Shown here: positions 56,101 to 64,000 of the stretch, one piece after another | Numbering within the stretch: position 1 is the stretch's first letter | Layout of the letters: every line of letters begins with the position of its first letter | Notes under the pieces: model-generated | Database searches by the model: none | What the model was told of the DNA's origin: nothing | What the model saw: only the letters and a program-made list of their open reading frames with translations | DNA from: Mycolicibacterium septicum DSM 44393 | Lineage (GTDB): Bacteria; Actinomycetota; Actinomycetes; Mycobacteriales; Mycobacteriaceae | Direction of reading: 5' to 3' | Assembly (NCBI RefSeq): GCF_000455325.1 | Contig: NZ_HG322951.1 | Span: 744,747 to 808,746 of the forward strand | Length of the DNA stretch: 64,000 bases | Position numbers and translations under genes: made by a program

Positions 56101-57882
56101 ATGGATTCGACGAGTTACGGACGTGACGTGATGCCTACCCCCCAGTCATCAATACTCTCGATGCTGCACGCACGTGCCAGCATGCGCCCCGACGACGTGG
56201 CCTTCACCTTCACCGATTACACCGCCGACCCGGCGGGTGTCGACGAGACCCTGACGTGGTCGCAGTTGTCGCGCCGGACGATGAACGTGGCGCGCGAGAT
56301 CCGCCTTCACGGCTCGGTCGGTGACCGGGCGGTGATTCTGGCGCCGCAGGGACTCGAGTACATCCTGGCTTTCCTGGGCTCCATGCAGGCCGGGTTCGTG
56401 GCGGTTCCCCTTCCGATGCCTCATCGCGGCTCGAGTCATGACCGTGTGAGTGCGGTCTTCATCGATACGAAACCTTCGATTGTCCTGACGACATCCGCGG
56501 TCGCCGAGGATGTCGGGGATTACGTGGATCAGTCGCGGCTGAGCACCGCGCCGAAGATCGTTGCGATCGATGCGTTGAGCCTGGACGCCGAAGGTGCAGA
56601 CGAGTCCGACGGTGGCACAACCGAATTCCCCGCCACGGCGTATCTGCAGTACAGCTCGGGTTCGACCCGGCTGCCCACCGGGGTGATGATCTCGCACCGC
56701 AACGTCCAGCAGAATTTCGAGCAGCTGATGCGGGGCTTCTTCGCGGACGCGCACGTCAAACGCGTCAACGACGCCACGATCGTGTCGTGGTTGCCCTTCT
56801 ACCACGACATGGGTCTGGTGCTGGGCGTCTGCGCACCCATCCTGAGCGGCTATCGCGCCGCGCTGACGAGCCCGTTGGCGTTCCTGGAGCGGCCGGCCCG
56901 GTGGGTGCGGGCCCTCGCCGAGAATCACCACGCCTTTTCCGCGGCGCCCAACTTCGCCTTCGACCTGGCCGCCCGCAAGACCAAGGACGCCGACCTCGAC
57001 GGTCTGGACCTCGGCGGGGTGGTGGGCATCATCAACGGCGCCGAGCGGGTCGAACCGGCGACCCTGGAACGTTTCACAGACCGGTTCGCCCACTTCAACT
57101 TTCGGGACCACATGCTGCGTCCGTCGTACGGGCTGGCCGAGGCAACCGTGTTCGTGACCACCGGCATGTGGAGTGAGTCGGCGGAGGCCGCGCACTTCGA
57201 CGTCGATGAACTGTCCGCGGGCCGGGTCCGGCGGTGCGCCGCCGGAGCCGGCACTGCGCTGGTCAGATACAGCGTGCCGCACTCACCCGTGGTGCGCATC
57301 GTCGACAGCGACACCAACACCGAATGCGCGCAGGACGTGGTCGGCGAGATCTGGGTCCACGGCGACAACGTCGCGGCCGGCTACTGGAGCAGGTCACCGG
57401 AGGAGCAGCAGTGCTTCGGCGCCACCCTCGCCGACCCGACACCGGGCACGCCTGCCGGCCCCTGGTTGAAGACCGGTGATCTGGGCTTCGTCTCCGAGGG
57501 CGATCTGTTCATCGTCGGGCGCATCAAGGATCTGCTGATCATCCGCGGGCGCAATCACTATCCCGAGGACATCGAGGCGACGGTCCAACAGATCACCGGC
57601 GGCCGGGTCGCGGCGATCTCGGTTCCGGTGAACAGCACCGAGAAGCTGGTGACCGTGATCGAGGTCAAGAAGCGGGGAGAGTCCACGGTAGAGGCGGTGC
57701 ACTGGCTCAAGGAAATCAAGAGCGACGTCACCTCCGCGATCTCCAACGCGCACGGGCTGAATGTCGGCGACCTCGTCCTGGTGTCTCCTGGATCGATTCC
57801 CACGACGACGAGCGGCAAGGTCCGGCGTGCCGCCTGCGTCGAGCAGTACCGGCAGGACGAATTCACGCGCTTGGACGCCTGA
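56101..57882 (+). CDS. fadD23: Fatty acyl-AMP ligase FadD23
   Basis: 593 residues, adenylate-forming enzyme of the FAAL class. P-loop-like [46 protein letters not shown], and the hinge [24 protein letters not shown]-terminal [16 protein letters not shown]. FAALs make acyl-AMP and pass the chain to a PKS rather than to CoA. It would supply the starter for the neighbouring pks, which has no loading domain. ATG 56101 is the longest start, 18 bp after the PE-PPE gene; ATG 56131 is an alternative nearer the usual family N-terminus. Confidence 0.92.
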   Translation: MDSTSYGRDVMPTPQSSILSMLHARASMRPDDVAFTFTDYTADPAGVDETLTWSQLSRRTMNVAREIRLHGSVGDRAVILAPQGLEYILAFLGSMQAGFVAVPLPMPHRGSSHDRVSAVFIDTKPSIVLTTSAVAEDVGDYVDQSRLSTAPKIVAIDALSLDAEGADESDGGTTEFPATAYLQYSSGSTRLPTGVMISHRNVQQNFEQLMRGFFADAHVKRVNDATIVSWLPFYHDMGLVLGVCAPILSGYRAALTSPLAFLERPARWVRALAENHHAFSAAPNFAFDLAARKTKDADLDGLDLGGVVGIINGAERVEPATLERFTDRFAHFNFRDHMLRPSYGLAEATVFVTTGMWSESAEAAHFDVDELSAGRVRRCAAGAGTALVRYSVPHSPVVRIVDSDTNTECAQDVVGEIWVHGDNVAAGYWSRSPEEQQCFGATLADPTPGTPAGPWLKTGDLGFVSEGDLFIVGRIKDLLIIRGRNHYPEDIEATVQQITGGRVAAISVPVNSTEKLVTVIEVKKRGESTVEAVHWLKEIKSDVTSAISNAHGLNVGDLVLVSPGSIPTTTSGKVRRAACVEQYRQDEFTRLDA

Positions 57883-57971
57883 GCGCGCTCTGGTCCGTCA
57901 GATAGCCGCGCCGTCAAAGGAATTCGACGACGCGGCGAGTCCGGCGGCACGTGAGTTCCACGGCTGACGGA

Positions 57972-58631
57972 TCACAGGCCGACGAGTCCCACGACGACCA
58001 GCACCGCGCCGACCGTGGCCACCACGGCGGCGACTTTGCGGTGGCGTTGGGTCTGCAGCCACTCGTGCAGTGCCGACAGGGCGGCGCGGGTGCGCTCCGG
58101 AGCCACCAGGTAGGAGATCAGCGGGATCTCTACGAGCCCGAACGCCACCACGTTGAACAGCAGCAGGGCGCCCAACTGGGTGGCCGCCGCGGCCCCGGAG
58201 GCGACGATGAGCGCGAGCGCGGCGAGATAGTCGACCGACGGCAGTGCAATACCAAGGCCCGCAACACTTGCCGTCCACAGCGAGTGGCCGCCCAGCACCT
58301 GCCGGAAGCGCGTCATGAGTGGTCCGGGTTCCCGATCTCTCGGTCCGAACATGCTCGCCGGCCTTCCAGCGGCCAGCACAGCCGCGGCCAACAGTGCCAG
58401 TGCGCCGACCGCCAGTTGCACTCTGGGAAGGGTGAAATGGGCCGACCCCAGGGCGGGCCGCAGGATGAAGAGCACGATCATTCCGACGGTGGTGCCCATG
58501 GCGAAACCGCCGATGAGGAAGGCCAGCAGCTGCAGCAGCGGCCGCGGCCGGTTGAGCATCAGGATGGTCATGCCGATGCGGAACGGCTCCAGGCTGACGG
58601 CGGCGGCCATCACCAGAAGCGGAATCCACAT
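57972..58631 (-). CDS. Gap/Sap-family membrane protein
   Basis: 219 residues with about six hydrophobic spans (WIPLLVMAAAVSLEPFRIGMTILML; LLAFLIGGFAMGTTVGMIVLFIL; and a C-terminal VAAVVATVGAVLVVVGLVGL). It matches the Gap/Sap group, small membrane proteins found beside lipid-export loci: Gap is needed for glycopeptidolipid transport and Sap is linked to sulfolipid export. Here it converges with fadD23 and probably helps TPP export with MmpL10. ATG 58631 is taken; a TTG start at 58643 is also open. Confidence 0.8.
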   Translation of the reverse strand: MWIPLLVMAAAVSLEPFRIGMTILMLNRPRPLLQLLAFLIGGFAMGTTVGMIVLFILRPALGSAHFTLPRVQLAVGALALLAAAVLAAGRPASMFGPRDREPGPLMTRFRQVLGGHSLWTASVAGLGIALPSVDYLAALALIVASGAAAATQLGALLLFNVVAFGLVEIPLISYLVAPERTRAALSALHEWLQTQRHRKVAAVVATVGAVLVVVGLVGL

Positions 58632-58711
58632 GATGGGCGCCAACTTACCGTCCGGGCTCGGGGTTGTGTTCAGCGAGATTGCGAACCTGGCCGATACCGC
58701 TGGTCGCGACG

Positions 58712-60215
<1,504 letters not shown>

Positions 60216-60233
60216 CGGCGCGGCTGCTGCGAG

Positions 60234-60395
60234 TCAGGGCCGCGCGGCCAGTTCCTCGCGGTACTTGGCGATGCGTTGTTCGATCTCGCCGGCATCGCCG
60301 GGCCTGCCCTCTTTGCGGGCCAGGTCGGCCCGGACCGACAGTTCCCGGATCGCGGTCCGGATCTCGTTGACGCTGTGAGTCTGTCCCATGCTCAT
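60234..60395 (-). CDS. Small conserved hypothetical protein
   Basis: 53 residues, a short charged helical protein (VNEIRTAIRELSVRADLARKEGRPGDAGEIEQRIAKYREELAARP). ATG 60395 has AAAGG seven bases upstream; a longer open frame continues into the terminator hairpin and is not used. It converges with the flavin reductase and lies downstream of sdhB beyond the 60455 hairpin, so it probably has its own promoter. No function recognised. Confidence 0.7.
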   Translation of the reverse strand: MSMGQTHSVNEIRTAIRELSVRADLARKEGRPGDAGEIEQRIAKYREELAARP

Positions 60396-60454
60396 GGAGC
60401 TGCCTTTCGACGCTGATTGGCTGCTTTTCTTGAGCCTACGCGCCTCGAGCAACA

Positions 60455-60512
60455 CCGAGCGTGCACTCAGATCGCATTCCGAAACGAATTCGCGATCTGA
60501 GCGCACGCTCGG
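60455..60512. repeat. Terminator-like palindrome, copy 2
   Basis: Arms 60455-60475 and 60492-60512 pair over 21 bases with one mismatch around a 16-base loop. It begins nine bases after the sdhB stop, the same distance as copy 1 after jetC, and shares its core CAGATCGC and outer GAG-GTGC. Confidence 0.82.
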
Positions 60513-60521
60513 CGGTGGTTC

Positions 60522-61271
60522 CTACCGCCTGAACAGCTTGTTGCCCAACCACACAATCGGGTCGTACTTGCGGTCGGCGACCCGTTCCTTCATCGGGATC
60601 AGCGCGTTGTCGGTGATCTTGATGTTCTCCGGGCACACCTCGGTGCAGCACTTGGTGATGTTGCAGTAGCCCAGCCCGAACTCGTCCTGGGCCATGTCCT
60701 TGCGGTCGAGTACATCGAGCGGGTGCATGTCGAGCTCGGCGATCCGCATGTGGAACCGCGGCCCGGCGAACGCCTCTTTGTTCTCCTCGTGGTCACGCAC
60801 CACGTGGCAGACGTTCTGGCACAGGAAGCACTCGATGCACTTGCGGAATTCCTGGCTGCGCTCGACGTCCTCCTGCTGCATCCGGTATTCGCCCGGCTGC
60901 AACTCCTTGGGTGGCGTGAACGACGGGATCTGGCGGGCCTTTTCGTAGTTGAACGACACGTCGGTCACCAGATCGCGCATCACCGGGAACGTCCGCAGCG
61001 GCGTGATGGTCACCGTCTCGGACGGGTCGAAGGTCGACATCCGGGTCATGCACATCAGCCGCGGGCGGCCGTTGATCTCCGCCGAACAGGATCCACACTT
61101 GCCGGCCTTGCAGTTCCACCGCACCGCAAGGTCGCCGGCCTGGGTGGCCTGCAGCCGGTGGATGATGTCGAGCACCACCTCGCCGTCGTTCACCTCGACG
61201 GTGTAGTCCTCCAGACCGCCGCCGGTGTCATCGCCGCGCCAGACGCGCAGGTTCGCGTTGTAGGCACTCAT
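60522..61271 (-). CDS. sdhB: Succinate dehydrogenase 1 iron-sulfur subunit
   Basis: 249 residues, Rv0247c-like. [2Fe-2S] ligands Cys54, Cys59, Cys62 and Cys74 (CKAGKCGSC...C), then the bacterial ferredoxin-type clusters CIECFLCQNVCH and CCTEVCPENI. It passes electrons from the SdhA flavin to the membrane quinone site. ATG 61271 begins two bases after the sdhA stop. The frame is open far upstream, antisense-like within sdhA, and is not used. Terminates at the palindrome just downstream. Confidence 0.94.
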   Translation of the reverse strand: MSAYNANLRVWRGDDTGGGLEDYTVEVNDGEVVLDIIHRLQATQAGDLAVRWNCKAGKCGSCSAEINGRPRLMCMTRMSTFDPSETVTITPLRTFPVMRDLVTDVSFNYEKARQIPSFTPPKELQPGEYRMQQEDVERSQEFRKCIECFLCQNVCHVVRDHEENKEAFAGPRFHMRIAELDMHPLDVLDRKDMAQDEFGLGYCNITKCCTEVCPENIKITDNALIPMKERVADRKYDPIVWLGNKLFRR

Positions 61272-61273
61272 GC

Positions 61274-63181
61274 TCAGCCCTTCCGATCGGGGTGTTCGGC
61301 CAGTTCTTGCGCGGTGTAATACTTTTCGAGTTCGGACAGCTCGAACGTGGCCAGCAGGTCCTCCCTCATCGGCAGCTGCGACTCGGGAGTCACCGTCACG
61401 TCCGGCACCACCTGATCGTCGCCGCTTGCACGACAGACCAGCAGGGTGTTGCGCCAGTTGGCGTCCATCTCCGGGTAGTCGTCGCGGGTGTGCCCGCCGC
61501 GGCTCTCGGTCCGGGCCAGCGCGGCCTTCGCGACGCACTCGCTGACCAGCAGCATGTTGCGCATGTCGATGGCCAGGTGCCAGCCCGGGTTGAAGACGCG
61601 ACCGCCCTCGACGCTGACGTTGTGCACGCGGGTGCGGAGCTCGGCGAGCTTGGCGAGAGCTTCCTCGATCTCTTCGGCCTTGCGGATGATGCCGACCAGG
61701 TCGTTCATGCACTGCTGGAGTTCGGCGTGCAGCGTGTACGGGTTCTCGGGCTGCGCGTGAGACTCGAACGGAGCCAACGCCAACTCGGTGGCCTCGATGA
61801 TCGCGGCCTCTGAAACCTTGGGCCGCTCCGGCAGCGTCGCGACATAGTCGGCCGCACCGAGACCGGCGCGTCGGCCGAACACCAAAAGGTCCGAAAGTGA
61901 GTTGCCGCCAAGGCGGTTGGAGCCGTGCATGCCGCCCGAGCACTCGCCCGCGGCGAACAGGCCGGGCGTGGTGGCGCCGCCGGTGTCGGGATCCACCTCG
62001 ATTCCGCCCATCACGTAGTGACAGGTCGGGCCGACTTCCATCTCGTCCTTGGTGATGTCGACCTCGGCCAGCTCCATGAACTGGTGGTACATCGACGGCA
62101 GCCGGCGCTTGATCTCCTCGGTCGGCATGCGGGAGGCGATGTCGAGGTACACGCCGCCGTGTGGCGACCCGCGCCCCGCCTTCACCTCGGAGTTGATGGC
62201 TCGGGCCACCTCGTCGCGGGGGAGCAGGTCAGGGGTGCGCCGTGCCGAGTCGTTGTCCTTGAGCCACTGGTCGGCTTCTTCCTCGGTCTCGGCGTACTGG
62301 CCCTTGAACACCGCGGGGATGTAGTCGAACATGAACCGCTTGCCCTCGGAGTTCTTGAGCACCCCACCGTCACCGCGGACACCCTCGGTGACCAGGATGC
62401 CCTTGACCGACAGCGGCCAGACCATGCCGGTCGGGTGGAACTGGATGAACTCCATGTTGATCAGGCCCGACCCGGCGCGCAGGGCCAGGGCGTGGCCGTC
62501 GCCGGTGTACTCCCAGGAGTTCGACGAGACCTTGAACGACTTGCCGATACCGCCGGTGGCCAGCACGATCGCGGGCGCTTCGAACAGCACGAAGTTGCCG
62601 GTCTCGCGGTAGTAGCCGAAGGCCCCGGCGATCCGGCCGTCGTCTTTGATCAGGTCGGTTATGGAGCACTCGTGGAAGACCTTGATCCGGGCCTCGTAAT
62701 CGCCGAGTTCCTTCTTGTCCTCCTGCTGCAGCGAGACGATCTTCTGCTGCAGCGTGCGGATGATCTCCAGGCCGGTGCGGTCACCGACGTGGGCCAACCG
62801 CGGATAGGTGTGCCCGCCGAAGTTGCGCTGGCTGATGCGGCCGTCCTTGGTCCGGTCGAACAGCGCGCCATAGGTTTCCAGCTCCCACACCCGGTCCGGG
62901 GCTTCCTGCGCGTGCAGTTCGGCCATCCGCCAGTTGTTGAGGAACTTGCCGCCGCGCATGGTGTCACCGAAGTGCACCTGCCAGGAGTCCTTGGTGTTGA
63001 CGTTGCGCATGGCTGCCGCGCAGCCGCCCTCCGCCATCACGGTGTGGGCCTTGCCGAACAACGACTTGGTCACCACGGCCACCCGCAGACCGCGTTCGCG
63101 TGCCTCGATCACAGCACGCAGACCCGCTCCACCGGCACCGATCACGACAACGTCGTAGGAGTGCCGTTCCAGCTCACCCAT
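61274..63181 (-). CDS. sdhA: Succinate dehydrogenase 1 flavoprotein subunit
   Basis: 635 residues, Rv0248c-like. FAD-binding GAGGAGLRAVIEARERG, the covalent-FAD/His region KSLFGKAHTVMAEGGCAA, dicarboxylate-binding GGHTYPRLAHVGDRTG and INMEFIQFHPTGM, and the active-site region TCHYVMGGIEVD...ECSGGMHGSNRLGGNSLSDLLVFGRRAG. It oxidises succinate to fumarate. ATG 63181 is used. It lies 63 bp after the membrane subunit and two bases before sdhB. In M. smegmatis Sdh1 is the main aerobic enzyme, responding to carbon and oxygen supply. Confidence 0.94.
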   Translation of the reverse strand: MGELERHSYDVVVIGAGGAGLRAVIEARERGLRVAVVTKSLFGKAHTVMAEGGCAAAMRNVNTKDSWQVHFGDTMRGGKFLNNWRMAELHAQEAPDRVWELETYGALFDRTKDGRISQRNFGGHTYPRLAHVGDRTGLEIIRTLQQKIVSLQQEDKKELGDYEARIKVFHECSITDLIKDDGRIAGAFGYYRETGNFVLFEAPAIVLATGGIGKSFKVSSNSWEYTGDGHALALRAGSGLINMEFIQFHPTGMVWPLSVKGILVTEGVRGDGGVLKNSEGKRFMFDYIPAVFKGQYAETEEEADQWLKDNDSARRTPDLLPRDEVARAINSEVKAGRGSPHGGVYLDIASRMPTEEIKRRLPSMYHQFMELAEVDITKDEMEVGPTCHYVMGGIEVDPDTGGATTPGLFAAGECSGGMHGSNRLGGNSLSDLLVFGRRAGLGAADYVATLPERPKVSEAAIIEATELALAPFESHAQPENPYTLHAELQQCMNDLVGIIRKAEEIEEALAKLAELRTRVHNVSVEGGRVFNPGWHLAIDMRNMLLVSECVAKAALARTESRGGHTRDDYPEMDANWRNTLLVCRASGDDQVVPDVTVTPESQLPMREDLLATFELSELEKYYTAQELAEHPDRKG

Positions 63182-63244
63182 GAAAATCCCCACTCGCCCT
63201 TTCGCGTGTATGTAACTGTCGGCCAATGAATTCAGCTGGCCGAC

Positions 63245-64000
63245 TCAGCCGATGAACCTGAGATCCGAGATGGTTCCGCTGGCCACCAACATGACGTAGA
63301 AGTCGGTGAGGACCAGGGTGCCCAGCGTGATCCAGGCGAAGAGCATGTGGCGGGTGTTGAGCTTGCTCACCTGTGTCCACATCCAGTAGCGCACAGGGTG
63401 TTTGGAGAAGTGCTTGAGCCGGCCGCCGGTGACGTGCCGGCACGAGTGGCAAGACACCGTGTAGACCCACAGCAGGATGACGTTGCCCGTCAAGACGATG
63501 TTGCCCAGGCCGAACCCGAAGCCGGACGGCGAATGGAACGCCATGACGGCGTCGTAGGTGTTGACCAGTGAGATGAGCACCGCGGCGTAGAAGAAGTACC
63601 GGTGCAGGTTCTGCATGATCAGCGGAAGCTTGGTCTCGCCAGTGTATTTCGCGTGCGGTTCGGCCACCGCGCAGGCGGTCGGTGACTGCCACACAGACCT
63701 GTAGTACGCCTTGCGGTAGTAGTAACACGTCAGCCGGAAGGCCAACAGGAACGGCAGCGAGATGAACGCCATCGGGATGAACCAGGGCAGCTCGCCAACC
63801 CACTGGCCGAAGTGGCTCGATCCGGGCGCGCACGCCGTGCTGACGCACGGTGAATAGAAGGGCGTCAGGTAGTGGTAGTCCTCTACCCAGTACGCGCTTC
63901 CCCAGAACGCCCGGACCGTCGCATAGATGACAAACGCCGCGAGCCCCAGATTGGTCAATAGTGGTGCTTGCCACCACCGGTCGGTCCGTAGGGTGCGTTG
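63245..64000 (-). CDS. sdhC: Succinate dehydrogenase 1 membrane anchor (5' end beyond the window)
   Basis: About 252 residues are inside the window; the frame is open to the right edge (RTLRTDRWWQAPLLTNLG precedes the first possible TTG at 63958), so the start lies outside. About five membrane spans (LGLAAFVIYATVRAFWG; FIPMAFISLPFLLAFRL; FYAAVLISLVNTYDAVM; ILLWVYTVSCHSCRH; MLFAWITLGTLVLTDFYVMLVA) and several His residues that could bind haem. This is the fused-type anchor of the Rv0249c family, carrying the quinone site. It is the first gene in the operon seen here. Confidence 0.9.
   Translation of the reverse strand, partial: QRTLRTDRWWQAPLLTNLGLAAFVIYATVRAFWGSAYWVEDYHYLTPFYSPCVSTACAPGSSHFGQWVGELPWFIPMAFISLPFLLAFRLTCYYYRKAYYRSVWQSPTACAVAEPHAKYTGETKLPLIMQNLHRYFFYAAVLISLVNTYDAVMAFHSPSGFGFGLGNIVLTGNVILLWVYTVSCHSCRHVTGGRLKHFSKHPVRYWMWTQVSKLNTRHMLFAWITLGTLVLTDFYVMLVASGTISDLRFIG

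Overview
The window is high-GC actinobacterial DNA from a rapidly growing mycobacterium (Mycobacterium/Mycolicibacterium type). The marker genes are a trehalose polyphleate (TPP) lipid locus, two MmpL transporters (one with an MmpS), an EspC-like/WXG pair, and a conserved backbone matching the order I know from M. tuberculosis Rv0237-Rv0249c: lpqI, a TetR gene, htdX, fabG4, fadA2, the F6 small RNA, fadE5, a flavin reductase and the Sdh1 succinate dehydrogenase. Assignments rest on motifs and gene order read by eye; no database search was run.

Layout. 1-0.5 kb: 3' end of lpqI. 0.5-9.1 kb: a minus-strand operon (glutamine-synthetase-like ligase, APC permease, class III aminotransferase, FluG-type amidohydrolase, Orn/Lys/Arg decarboxylase), diverging from a class II glutamine amidotransferase and an RpiR regulator; together they look like an amine gamma-glutamylation pathway. 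9.2-9.8 kb: TetR. 9.8-12.5 kb: EspC-like protein, WXG-type secreted alpha/beta hydrolase and lipoprotein. 12.5-13.6 kb: O-methyltransferase. 13.8-19.4 kb: a JetABC/MksFEB condensin operon with no JetD nuclease gene. 19.4-23.4 kb: htdX-fabG4 diverging from fadA2, followed by an F6-like sRNA.

23.4-35.7 kb is an insertion relative to the M. tuberculosis order (fadA2-F6-fadE5). It holds an F420-type oxidoreductase, a two-component system, an NmrA-like reductase, an mmpS-mmpL pair with a divergent TetR, an SDR-DUF2867 protein, small membrane proteins, and an unknown two-gene unit whose second gene is frameshifted. Several genes here have SigF-type promoters (GGTTT-N16-GGG-A). 35.8-39.0 kb: fadE5 and a DapB-like reductase.

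39.0-58.6 kb is the TPP locus: a bimodular type I polyketide synthase on the minus strand, divergent from papA3, mmpL10, a secreted PE-PPE-domain acyltransferase and the fatty acyl-AMP ligase fadD23, then a Gap-like membrane protein. FadD23 would activate the starter acid, the PKS would build a polyunsaturated acyl chain from malonyl-CoA only, PapA3 would load it on trehalose, MmpL10 would export the intermediate, and the PE-PPE protein would finish assembly outside the membrane. 58.7-64 kb: a 2-oxoglutarate oxygenase, a flavin reductase, a small protein and the Sdh1 operon, whose membrane subunit runs off the right edge.

Non-coding signals include a shared palindromic operator upstream of both fabG4/fadA2 and fadE5, two copies of a conserved terminator-like palindrome, palindromes before pks and before mmpS/tetR, and clear hairpin terminators after fadE5 and between the 38 kb gene and pks. 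No tRNA, rRNA, CRISPR array or insertion sequence was seen.
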